This document shows, piece by piece, positions 1 through 6,763 of a stretch of DNA of 6,835 nt; position 1 is the first letter of the stretch, and each line of letters begins with the position of its first letter. The notes below the pieces were generated by a model. The model was not told the origin of the DNA. It ran no database searches and worked only from the letters and a program-made list of their open reading frames with translations. The stretch comes from an uncultured Anaerococcus sp. (GTDB lineage: Bacteria; Bacillota_A; Clostridia; Tissierellales; Peptoniphilaceae). The stretch spans positions 1-6,835 of the forward strand of contig CABTWT010000062.1 of NCBI GenBank assembly GCA_902488555.1, written 5' to 3'. The position numbers and the translations under genes are program-made.

Positions 1-1833
1 ACTATTCAATCCCATAATGTTCAATACTTTCATTTGAGGTATAGCAAGAGTAAATATAGCTGGTATTATAGCAAAATATTTGGCAATATCATTAGCAATA
101 GAAAATGTTGTCAAAGAACCTCTTGTTATAAGTAGCTGTTTACCAATCTCTATAACTTCCAATATTTTGGTTGGATCTGAATCCAAATCAACCATGTTTG
201 CTGCTTCTTTTGCTGAACTTGTACCACTGTTCATAGCAATACCAACATCAGCTTGAGCCAAGGCTGGAGCATCGTTGGTTCCATCTCCTGTCATGGCTAC
301 AATTTTACCTAGGGCTTGTTCTTTCTTTATGGATTCTATCTTATCCTCAGGTTTACATTCTGCTATATAGCCGTCAACACCAGCTTCTGCTGCAATTGTA
401 GCTGCAGTAAGAGGGTTATCTCCAGTACACATTATGGTCTTTATCCCTATTTTTCTAAGTCTTTCAAACCTTTGTCTAAGTCCTGGCTTAACCGTATCTT
501 TCAAATAGATAATTCCATAAATTACATTATCTACACAAACGACTAGTGGAGTACCCCCTAATTTTGAAATACTTTCTACTTTTGCTTGTAGGTCGCTTGG
601 TACATCTCCACCTCTTTCAGTAATAAACTTTATTATCGCTTCCCCAGATCCCTTGCGTATCATGACACCGTTTTTTAAATCGATCCCACTCATCTTGCTT
701 GCTGCAGTAAATTCTACAAAAGACGCATCTTCGTAATCTGCTGGATTAACTTTAGAACCCAATTTTTTTGCAAGTTCGACTGTAGATTTACCTTCAGGGG
801 TGTCATCTTTTAGTGATGATATCATGGCATATTCTATTAAATCTGATTTGTCGATTCCATCGACATTTATAAAATCACTAGCTAACCTATTTCCAAAGGT
901 TATTGTTCCTGTTTTGTCTAGAATCATTGTATCAACATCACCACAAGCTTCTACAGCCTTGCCTGACATTGCTATGACATTGAATCTAGTAACCCTATCC
1001 ATACCAGCTATACCGATTGCGCTAAGTAATGCACCAATTGTAGTAGGGATTAGGCAAACCATTAAAGCTATCAATGTAGAAACTGAAATTTTTACATTAG
1101 AATAGTTAGCTATTGGATATAGGGTTATGATAACTATCAAAAATATAATAGTTAAGGAAACCAACAAGGTATTTAGAGCAATCTCATTTGGTGTTTTTTG
1201 TCTAGAGGCTCCTTCTACAAGAGATATCATCTTATCCAAAAATGATTCACCAGGATCTGAGCTTATACGAACTTTAATCCAGTCTGATACAACAAGTGTA
1301 CCTCCTGTCACTGAAGAAAAATCTCCTCCACTTTCTTTAGTTACTGGTGCGGATTCACCAGTGATTGCAGATTCATCAATACTTGCTATACCTTCAATTA
1401 TTTCACCGTCATTAGGGATTATTTCGCCTACTTTTACTAAAACTACGTCTCCTTTTTTTAAGTCATTACTAGAGATTTCAATTTCTTTTCCATCATCTAA
1501 AATTTTTCTAGCCTTAGTATCCTTTTTTGTTTTTTTCAATGTCTCTGCTTGTGCCTTTCCCCTACCTTCAGCTACGGATTCGGCGAAATTTGCAAATAGT
1601 AAAGTTATAAACAAAATAATGGAAACAAGCATATTGTATTTACTTGCATTGTCGCTTCCATCATTTATCAAATTTGGGAAAAAAGCAAGTAATAGACAAA
1701 TTATAAATCCAATTTCTACTACAAACATTACAGGGTTTTTTATCATATACTTAGGATTTAATTTTAAGAATGCCCCTTTAATAGAAGTCTTCATTATATC
1801 TTTACTTACAAATTTTGTTTTCTTATTAACCAT
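1..1833 (-). CDS. kdpB: Potassium-transporting P-type ATPase subunit KdpB (3' end outside window)
   Basis: Catalytic subunit of the inner-membrane KdpFABC pump; it hydrolyses ATP through an aspartyl-phosphate to drive K+ uptake via KdpA. The 611 visible codons end in [11 protein letters not shown], shortly before the last membrane helices, so by comparison with E. coli KdpB (682 residues) roughly 70 residues lie beyond the window. Visible motifs are the actuator TGES loop (Ser161), the phosphorylation motif DKTGTIT (Asp306), the nucleotide-binding FTAASKMSG and RKGS (Lys394) motifs, and the hinge [11 protein letters not shown] (Asp517, Asp521). Each is one residue short of its E. coli equivalent (S162, D307, K395, D518, D522), which supports the chosen start. 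The N-terminal [18 protein letters not shown] is typical of KdpB and leads into the first membrane helix. The start ATG at 1833 follows AGGAGG (1838-1843), which overlaps the kdpA stop codon, so translational coupling is likely. No frameshift or missing catalytic residue is seen. Confidence 0.97.
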   Translation of the reverse strand, partial: MVNKKTKFVSKDIMKTSIKGAFLKLNPKYMIKNPVMFVVEIGFIICLLLAFFPNLINDGSDNASKYNMLVSIILFITLLFANFAESVAEGRGKAQAETLKKTKKDTKARKILDDGKEIEISSNDLKKGDVVLVKVGEIIPNDGEIIEGIASIDESAITGESAPVTKESGGDFSSVTGGTLVVSDWIKVRISSDPGESFLDKMISLVEGASRQKTPNEIALNTLLVSLTIIFLIVIITLYPIANYSNVKISVSTLIALMVCLIPTTIGALLSAIGIAGMDRVTRFNVIAMSGKAVEACGDVDTMILDKTGTITFGNRLASDFINVDGIDKSDLIEYAMISSLKDDTPEGKSTVELAKKLGSKVNPADYEDASFVEFTAASKMSGIDLKNGVMIRKGSGEAIIKFITERGGDVPSDLQAKVESISKLGGTPLVVCVDNVIYGIIYLKDTVKPGLRQRFERLRKIGIKTIMCTGDNPLTAATIAAEAGVDGYIAECKPEDKIESIKKEQALGKIVAMTGDGTNDAPALAQADVGIAMNSGTSSAKEAANMVDLDSDPTKILEVIEIGKQLLITRGSLTTFSIANDIAKYFAIIPAIFTLAIPQMKVLNIMGLNS

Positions 1834-1841
1834 ATTTCCTC

Positions 1842-3584
1842 CTATAGTACCAACCATTCTGCTATTGGTCCTAAAGCTAGTACTGGCAAAAATGTTAGTG
1901 CTGCAAATATATAAACAATTATTACTAAAATAATTGAAAAAGTTAAGTTATTAGTTTTTAATGTTCCAGCAGTTTCATTGATATCTATTTTTTTAGAAAG
2001 ATTTCCTGCTATTGCTAGCTGGATAATAATAGCTAAATATCTTCCAAAAAACATTACTAATCCACAAGTTATATTCCAAAAGATTGTATTGTCAGCCAAA
2101 CCTTCAAAACCAGAGCCATTATTCGCTGCTGATGAAGAATATTCGTATAGTATTTGACTTAGTCCGTGGAATCCTGGATTAGTAATACCCTCAAGTCCAG
2201 GATTTATACTAACTGCTAGTGCAGAAAAACCTAGAATCAAAAGTGGGTGAATGATAATTGATAAAGCTGCAAGTTTCATCTCATTACCTTCAATTTTTTT
2301 ACCTAGATATTCCGGTGTCTTACCAATCATAAGACCGCATATAAATACTGCTAAGATAGCATAGATTAACATATTCATAAGTCCTACACCTGCTCCACCA
2401 AATACAACATTTAACATCATGTGAAGCAAAGGAACTAGGCCACCCAAAGGTGTAAGTGTATCATGCATATTGTTAACAGTTCCAGTAGTAAATGACGTTG
2501 TAACTGTTGTAAATAATGAAGATTGGGCAATGCCAAAACGCATCTCTTTTCCTTCTATATTTCCCATATTGTGAGATATTCCAGAAAGACTTGCTCCGTT
2601 TACACCATTAAGCTCATTATGATAGCAAATACCCAAGCCTATTACAAATAATATGGACATGGCAATAAATATTGACTGGCCTTCTTTGCCCAGCCAAACT
2701 TTCTTAGCCATAGCTTTATCTGTGTGCTCTGGTATTTGTTCATTTTCACTTGCTGATTTTTTAATAAACTTATCATGTGCCATCTTTCCAAAAATGAAAA
2801 CACATGATCCTGGCAATAACATCATAGAAATTAATTCTATAATATTTGAAATAATATTAGGGTTTTCAAAAGGAGTTGATGAGTTGGCTCCGAAAAATCC
2901 TCCACCATTAGTACCCAAATGTTTAATTGCTTCCAAAGCAGCTACAGGACCAGCACCAAGTTCTTGGTTTTTGCCCTCAATAGTTTTAATTAAAATATTA
3001 GAATTAAAGTTTTGGATAACTCCTTGAGACACCAATAATAATCCAACAATAATAGATGCTGGTAATAAAAATCTTGTTATGATTTTTATAAAATCTACAA
3101 AGAAGTTTCCCATCTTCTCTCCAAGTATTCCTCTTATCATTGCTACGCAAGCTGCATATCCACTAGCTGCTGAAGTGAACATCATCATAATAATCACAAA
3201 CATTTGAGAAAAATATGACAAGCCTGATTCACCAGCATAGTGTTGCAAGTTAGTATTAGTCATAAAAGAAATAATTGTATTAAAAGCTAAAGTTTCCTCC
3301 ATAGAGCCTATTTTATTTGGATTAAATATCCCTATAGATTGAATTCTAAGAACTAGATATGAAAGTAGAACCAAACACGCATTTAAAAGAATCAATGACA
3401 ATGCATATTCTTTCCAGTCCATATCACTTTTTTCAATCTTTAAAATTTTAAAAATTCCTGAATCCACTTTATCAAATAAAGGATCAGCGAATGTTTTTTT
3501 ATTGTTAGTCATTTTATATAAGTAATTTCCACATGGAAATATAATGACTAAGAATATTAGTAATGTTAATAATATTTGTAACAT
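1842..3584 (-). CDS. kdpA: Potassium-transporting ATPase subunit KdpA
   Basis: K+-binding, channel-like membrane subunit of the KdpFABC complex, related to the Trk/Ktr/HKT superfamily with four pseudo-repeated pore units. All four selectivity-filter segments are visible: [12 protein letters not shown] (about 109-120), [20 protein letters not shown] (223-242), [17 protein letters not shown] (366-382) and NNGSGFEGL (488-496). The [12 protein letters not shown] segment (55-66) before the second membrane helix is also typical. At 580 residues it is slightly longer than the E. coli protein (557); part of the difference may lie in the hydrophilic loop around 265-300 and near the C-terminus. The ATG at 3584 is preceded by AGGAGAG, which overlaps the TAG stop of the upstream TPR gene (8-base gap). 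kdpB follows after 8 bases. The protein looks complete and functional. Confidence 0.97.
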   Translation of the reverse strand: MLQILLTLLIFLVIIFPCGNYLYKMTNNKKTFADPLFDKVDSGIFKILKIEKSDMDWKEYALSLILLNACLVLLSYLVLRIQSIGIFNPNKIGSMEETLAFNTIISFMTNTNLQHYAGESGLSYFSQMFVIIMMMFTSAASGYAACVAMIRGILGEKMGNFFVDFIKIITRFLLPASIIVGLLLVSQGVIQNFNSNILIKTIEGKNQELGAGPVAALEAIKHLGTNGGGFFGANSSTPFENPNIISNIIELISMMLLPGSCVFIFGKMAHDKFIKKSASENEQIPEHTDKAMAKKVWLGKEGQSIFIAMSILFVIGLGICYHNELNGVNGASLSGISHNMGNIEGKEMRFGIAQSSLFTTVTTSFTTGTVNNMHDTLTPLGGLVPLLHMMLNVVFGGAGVGLMNMLIYAILAVFICGLMIGKTPEYLGKKIEGNEMKLAALSIIIHPLLILGFSALAVSINPGLEGITNPGFHGLSQILYEYSSSAANNGSGFEGLADNTIFWNITCGLVMFFGRYLAIIIQLAIAGNLSKKIDINETAGTLKTNNLTFSIILVIIVYIFAALTFLPVLALGPIAEWLVL

Positions 3585-3592
3585 AATCTCTC

Positions 3593-3928
3593 CTACTTAC
3601 ACAATTTTCTTACGAAAATATATATTTTTTTATTTGTGCCATATATTGCTAAATTTTCCAAATTTTTACTAGCAGGTTCATAGCAAGGGTCTAATGCCCA
3701 AGCAGCCCTGAAGTGTTTCATAGCCAATTCATGGTTTCCTCTTATTTCCATCAAAATACCTAACAAATTGTGAGGAACTGGACTATGTGGATATTCTTTC
3801 ATTTTATCTTTTACCAATTCTAAACATTCGTCAAGGTTTCCCAAATCAATTTTTAATTTTATTAAGGAACAAAAATCATTCAAACAATTATTAAAATCAC
3901 ATTTAGTTAAATTCATAATTTCCTTCAT
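3593..3928 (-). CDS. Small TPR-repeat protein inside the kdp operon
   Basis: A predicted soluble protein of 111 residues with no signal peptide or membrane helix. Residues 50-83 match the TPR consensus closely: Leu56, Gly57, Gly64, Ala69, Phe73, Ala76 and Pro81 fall at consensus positions 7, 8, 15, 20, 24, 27 and 32. A weaker unit precedes it (about 16-49, with Gly30 and Pro47). The last ~20 residues are basic and hydrophobic (KKIYIFVRKLCK). Six cysteines (10, 15, 20, 35, 82, 110) are many for this size. The gene lies 21 bases after kdpF and 8 bases before kdpA, and its stop codon sits in the kdpA ribosome binding site, so it is certainly co-transcribed. TPRs mediate protein-protein contacts, so it may be an assembly factor or regulator of the Kdp pump; that is inference from position. 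It is not part of the E. coli kdp operon. The ATG at 3928 is preferred because of GGGAGA upstream; an internal ATG at 3916 is an alternative. Confidence 0.85.
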   Translation of the reverse strand: MKEIMNLTKCDFNNCLNDFCSLIKLKIDLGNLDECLELVKDKMKEYPHSPVPHNLLGILMEIRGNHELAMKHFRAAWALDPCYEPASKNLENLAIYGTNKKIYIFVRKLCK

Positions 3929-3949
3929 ACTTATCTCCCAAAACTATAT

Positions 3950-4027
3950 TTAAAATTTCTCAGGGTTAATCAGTGCATAAAACAAATAGCATAAAACCCC
4001 TAAAATAACAATTAATAATAGTAACAT
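3950..4027 (-). CDS. kdpF: KdpF, small membrane subunit of the K+-transporting ATPase
   Basis: A 25-residue, single-helix peptide. KdpF is a lipid-like stabiliser of the KdpABC complex; E. coli KdpF has 29 residues and lies at the KdpA/KdpB interface. The sequence begins MLLLLIVILGVL and ends YLFYALINPEKF, the recognisable KdpF tail (compare YLVYALINAEAF in E. coli). A good ribosome binding site, GGAGG at 4033-4037, lies 5 bases before the ATG. The gene is 17 bases after the stop of the 31-residue microprotein gene and 21 bases before the TPR gene. In most bacteria kdpF directly abuts kdpA, whereas here the TPR gene separates them. Confidence 0.88.
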   Translation of the reverse strand: MLLLLIVILGVLCYLFYALINPEKF

Positions 4028-4044
4028 ATAAACCTCCACAATAA

Positions 4045-4140
4045 TTAATTACTTGTAATTTTCTTATCTATCCAATGGACAAATAATTTTAATATTAAAA
4101 ATGAAATGATAATTATAGCTATCATAATAAGGTCTAACAT
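4045..4140 (-). CDS. 31-residue hydrophobic microprotein, first gene of the kdp operon
   Basis: A short open frame with a perfect AGGAGG at 4149-4154, 8 bases before the ATG. It encodes one hydrophobic helix (MLDLIMIAIIIISFLILKLF, residues 1-20) followed by a short polar, basic tail (HWIDKKITSN). The shape suggests a single-pass membrane peptide with a positive cytoplasmic tail. From memory, the Clostridium acetobutylicum kdp region was described with two small hydrophobic ORFs, orfZ and orfY, ahead of kdpA; this gene and kdpF are the likely counterparts, this one corresponding to orfZ. Its function is not known to me. It may be a second small subunit of the pump or a leader peptide coupling translation to kdpF. 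Confidence is good that it is translated and moderate about homology. Confidence 0.75.
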   Translation of the reverse strand: MLDLIMIAIIIISFLILKLFVHWIDKKITSN

Positions 4141-4173
4141 TAATCACTCCTCCTATTCTCTAACTATATGTGT

Positions 4174-4182
4174 AATATACCA
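4174..4182 (-). promoter_or_regulatory. Putative extended -10 of the kdp transport operon promoter
   Basis: On the minus strand this reads TGGTATATT, an extended -10 (TGn plus TATATT), about 20 bases upstream of the AGGAGG of the first gene. No good TTGACA-like -35 is found at the right distance. Instead, the region where a -35 would lie is occupied by the first TTAAAAT copy (4192-4198). A promoter with a weak -35 covered by an activator site is typical of OmpR/PhoB-type positive control. Prediction by eye only. Confidence 0.4.
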
Positions 4183-4191
4183 ACTTTTACC

Positions 4192-4241
4192 TTAAAATAG
4201 TTTTAAAATATACACCATAGACATTAAAATTGTATTAAAAT
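4192..4241. promoter_or_regulatory. Phased TTAAAAT repeat array, candidate response-regulator operator
   Basis: Four exact TTAAAAT copies (plus-strand reading) start at 4192, 4203, 4224 and 4235. They form two direct-repeat pairs of 11-base period, 21 bases apart, so all lie on roughly the same helix face. OmpR/PhoB-family regulators, to which KdpE belongs, bind AT-rich direct repeats of 10-11 bases, and E. coli KdpE binds a T-rich site upstream of kdpFABC. The inner pair ends 12 bases from the putative -10 of the transport operon, and the outer pair reaches the kdpD promoter region. The AT richness of the region raises the chance of coincidence, so operator function is inferred. Confidence 0.45.
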
Positions 4242-4244
4242 TCA

Positions 4245-4273
4245 CTGATTCTGCCTTTTTTTTAATATATAAT
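4245..4273 (+). promoter_or_regulatory. Putative kdpD promoter
   Basis: A perfect TATAAT at 4268-4273 lies about 28 bases before the kdpD ribosome binding site (GAAGGA, 4301-4306). At 17-base spacing the -35 candidate is CTGATT (4245-4250), a weak match; TTCACT (4241-4246) matches better but at 21-base spacing. The weak -35 suggests low basal expression. The site directly adjoins the outer TTAAAAT pair, so the same regulator could affect both directions. Confidence 0.4.
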
Positions 4274-4313
4274 AGTAAAATAAAATCAGAAATAAATAAA
4301 GAAGGATAATTTT

Positions 4314-6239
4314 ATGGAAAAAAAAGGTGAATTGACAATCTTCTTCGGATACTGTGCAGGTGTCGGCAAGACATACAATATGCTAGAAGTTGCCCACGAA
4401 AAGTACCTAGAAGGCATAGATGTGGTTGTTGGTTATGTAGAACTTCATGATAGAAAAGATACTCTAGCATTAATGAATGGTCTAGATATAATAGAATATA
4501 AAAAAATAAACTATAAAGATCATATTTTTAATGAACTGGATATAGATAAGGCCCTAGATAGAAAACCTGACATCATATTAGTAGATGAGCTTGCCCATAC
4601 CAATGCACCAGGCAGTAGACATAAAAAAAGATACCAAGATGTAGAGGAATTACTTAGAGCAGGCATTGATGTATACACAACATTAAATGTCCAACACCTA
4701 GAGAGCCTTCATGATATAGTAGAATCAATTACTAATATAAAAGTCAATGAACGTATACCTGATTATGTTTTTGATAATGCTGACCATATAAAAATAATAG
4801 ATATTGAAGTAGAACAATTAATTGAAAGATTAAAGGAAGGAAAAATATATAATTATTCCCAGTCTAAAAAAGCCCTAGATAATTTTTTTACTATAGATAA
4901 TCTTATCTCGCTTAGGGAAATAGCTTTAAGAAGATATGCTGATAAAATAAATTTATATACTGACAAAAAAAATAAACCATTTTTAAAAGAACATATACTA
5001 GTGTGTCTTGGCCCATCACCTACTAACCAAAAAGTAATCAGAACTGCTTATAGGATGGCTAACTCTTTCCATGCAGAGTTTAGTGCCCTATATGTAGAAA
5101 CATCTGAAAGCAAAAATTTTTCTAATACAGAAAAAAATAACTTACAAAAAAATATAGACTTGGCTAAACATCTAAAAGCTAATATCGTTTCTTCTTATGG
5201 TGATGATATATCATTTCAAATTAGCCAATATGCAAAACTTAGTGGAGTATCAAAGCTTGTCTTGGGAAGATCCTCACAGAAAATATCATTTTTGAATAAA
5301 ACAACTATAATTGATGAGATTACTAAGGATGCTCCAAATCTTGATATATTCATAATCCCTGATGCTAACAGTGAGTATAAGAAAAAAAATATAAGGCTAG
5401 ATGAATTTGTGCATTTTGATAGAGAAGATCTGATAATAACTTTGCTCATACTGTTAGCTACAACTGTACTATCTTATGCCTTATTTATTTTTGATTTTAA
5501 TACAACTAACATAGTTTTGCTTTATACTCTATCATCCTGCATAGTTGGATACACAACAAAACACCCTATATACAATATGCTTGCTCTCTTGCTAAATATA
5601 TTTATTATAGATTTTATATTTATACCACCCTATTATTCTTTGAGGATTTACTCAAAAGAGTATCTGATGATATTTATAATAATGATCATAGTTTCTTTTT
5701 TCATTAGCCTAATGCAAAATAGACTAAAAAAGGAAAATATACTAACAACTCAGCAGTCACACAGCTTAGAGGTTCTGCTTAAAACAAGCCAGAGATTGCA
5801 GCTAAGCAAAAACTATGATGAAGTAATGTATGAAACCTGCTATCAACTACATAAGCTCCTAAACAAGGTAATAATATTTTATCCTGTTTTCAAAAGCTCG
5901 CTTTTGTCGCCAATAATTTATAACCCAAAAAACGTCGCAAATATGAAAGAAATATATTTGCAAGACTCCGAGAAAACTGTAGCAAAATGGGTATTTTTAA
6001 ATAATGATAGTGCTGGTGCAGGCACAAATACTCTAACTAATGCTAATGGCTTATATTTTGCCATTAGAAAAAATAGTGCAGTCTATGGCGTTGTCGGCAT
6101 AGATATGTCAGATAAAAGTATCGGTAGTCAATTGTCAGTAAATGATAAATCTCTGCTTATAGCCATGCTAAACGAGATCGCTCTGGCAATTGATTCATTG
6201 GGAAATAAGTCTTGCTATATAAACCTTAATAAAATTTAA
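4314..6239 (+). CDS. kdpD: KdpD-type K+/c-di-AMP sensor lacking the histidine kinase domain
   Basis: Membrane sensor of the KdpD family, 641 residues against about 890-900 for full-length KdpD. The N-terminal KdpD domain (1-210) has Walker A GYCAGVGKT (12-20), GYVELHDRKD (40-49) and the Walker B-like VDELAHTNAPGSRH (90-103), then YTTLNVQHLESLHD (121-134). A universal-stress-type domain (about 226-350) carries GPS-X20-FSALY (233-260), close to the c-di-AMP motif SXS-X20-FTAXY known from Staphylococcus aureus KdpD. Four membrane helices of the DUF4118 type follow (about 371-393, 399-415, 418-438, 449-467), then a GAF domain (about 485-632, with AGAGTNTL and YGVVGIDM). The protein ends a few residues later, before any HisKA H-box or ATP-binding N/G boxes. 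No kinase sequence is visible downstream in any frame. It is divergent from the transport operon. ATG 4314 follows GAAGGA with a 7-base gap. It may signal through a separate kinase or act as a ligand-binding regulator; the gene itself is not otherwise damaged. Confidence 0.93.
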   Translation: MEKKGELTIFFGYCAGVGKTYNMLEVAHEKYLEGIDVVVGYVELHDRKDTLALMNGLDIIEYKKINYKDHIFNELDIDKALDRKPDIILVDELAHTNAPGSRHKKRYQDVEELLRAGIDVYTTLNVQHLESLHDIVESITNIKVNERIPDYVFDNADHIKIIDIEVEQLIERLKEGKIYNYSQSKKALDNFFTIDNLISLREIALRRYADKINLYTDKKNKPFLKEHILVCLGPSPTNQKVIRTAYRMANSFHAEFSALYVETSESKNFSNTEKNNLQKNIDLAKHLKANIVSSYGDDISFQISQYAKLSGVSKLVLGRSSQKISFLNKTTIIDEITKDAPNLDIFIIPDANSEYKKKNIRLDEFVHFDREDLIITLLILLATTVLSYALFIFDFNTTNIVLLYTLSSCIVGYTTKHPIYNMLALLLNIFIIDFIFIPPYYSLRIYSKEYLMIFIIMIIVSFFISLMQNRLKKENILTTQQSHSLEVLLKTSQRLQLSKNYDEVMYETCYQLHKLLNKVIIFYPVFKSSLLSPIIYNPKNVANMKEIYLQDSEKTVAKWVFLNNDSAGAGTNTLTNANGLYFAIRKNSAVYGVVGIDMSDKSIGSQLSVNDKSLLIAMLNEIALAIDSLGNKSCYINLNKI

Positions 6240-6361
6240 TATTATAACTTCATAATTTTTCTATTGAATACTTTGCTATATTATGGGGGTATTTTTATGT
6301 CCGAACTAATGAACAAATAATAAAGTATTAAGATCATTTCATAATCAATAATAAATGGGCA
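6240..6361. other. Intergenic stretch after kdpD, with one 7-codon frame
   Basis: No gene of normal size is supported here. I looked for a frameshifted continuation of kdpD into a histidine kinase and found none: the frames are AT-rich, closed by stops and lack an H-box. A 7-codon frame (MSELMNK, 6297-6320) follows GGGGG at 6285-6289, but nothing else supports its translation. Confidence 0.5.
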
Positions 6362-6396
6362 AATCAAAACTACCAGCTCAGCTGGTAGTTTTGATT
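6362..6396. terminator. Perfect 15-bp inverted repeat, probable bidirectional terminator
   Basis: Arms at 6362-6376 and 6382-6396 are exact reverse complements around the 5-base loop CTCAG. The core CTACCAG/CTGGTAG is GC-richer and flanked by AAAA on the left and TTTT on the right, as in an intrinsic terminator that can work in both directions. It lies 122 bases after the kdpD stop and 22 bases before the next start codon. It may end the kdpD transcript, or be a hairpin in the leader of the downstream gene. Confidence 0.65.
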
Positions 6397-6418
6397 ATAA
6401 TATAAAAAGAGGTATGCA

Positions 6419-6763
6419 ATGGTTATTTTAAAGAAGATTTCATTTTCAAATGAGGAAGTTGTTTATGAGTATTACCCGGAAGGGAAAACTGAATTTCTGG
6501 GTGTAATCGTCGCAGATTTAAAAGAAAGAAAAGTTTTCCTTAAAGAAAGCTCGGAAAGGGATTTCTATAGAGAAATAATTGGATCAGAACTTAATGATAC
6601 GAGGTATAGTATTAATAAGATGCGAGTTGAAAATGGCGAAGAGCCGTATACTGAAGAATTGTACATTTGTAATCCTGATAAAGATTATGGTGGTTATGTA
6701 TATGCAGAAAAAGCTCTATCTAAACTTGAAGAATTTCTTGAAACTAATAATTACAAAGATTAA
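6419..6763 (+). CDS. Hypothetical small acidic protein
   Basis: A 114-residue protein that I do not recognise. It is strongly charged and acidic overall (about 25 Asp/Glu against 16 Lys/Arg) and has no signal peptide or membrane helix, so it is probably cytoplasmic. The first half looks beta-rich (EVVYEYYPEGKTEFLGVIVADL), the middle is polar, and the last 20 residues (AEKALSKLEEFLETNN) look like one amphipathic helix. A single cysteine sits in LYICNPDKDYGGYVYAEKAL. The ribosome binding site AAGAGG (6407-6412) lies 6 bases before the ATG at 6419; an ATG at 6414 opens only a 5-codon frame. The gene follows the hairpin closely, so it is probably a separate unit from kdpD and has no evident link to potassium transport. 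Confidence 0.75.
   Translation: MVILKKISFSNEEVVYEYYPEGKTEFLGVIVADLKERKVFLKESSERDFYREIIGSELNDTRYSINKMRVENGEEPYTEELYICNPDKDYGGYVYAEKALSKLEEFLETNNYKD

Noticed and set aside
316..1105. Plus-strand open frames at 316-546 and 800-1105
   Set aside because: Both are opposite kdpB coding for the nucleotide-binding and phosphorylation domains. They are shadows of a conserved gene.
1127..1933. Long plus-strand open frame (268 codons) opposite kdpB
   Set aside because: It is antisense to the kdpB N-terminal half and spans the kdpA-kdpB junction. The minus-strand frames carry clear Kdp motifs; this one has low-complexity Ser/Ile/Leu-rich content and no ribosome binding site of note.
2653..3027. Plus-strand open frame of 124 codons
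   Set aside because: It is antisense to kdpA, including the second selectivity filter; no independent support.
4141..4313. c-di-AMP (ydaO-type) riboswitch ahead of the kdp operon
   Set aside because: Such riboswitches control some Firmicute K+ transporters, but the leader from the putative -10 to the first gene is only about 30 bases, too short, and no paired structure is visible.
5216..5449. Minus-strand open frame of 77 codons
   Set aside because: It is antisense to the USP and first membrane segment of kdpD; a shadow frame.
6396..6401. TATAAT as a promoter of the gene at 6419
   Set aside because: It overlaps the right hairpin arm, has no -35 at 17 bases, and would start transcription on top of the ribosome binding site.
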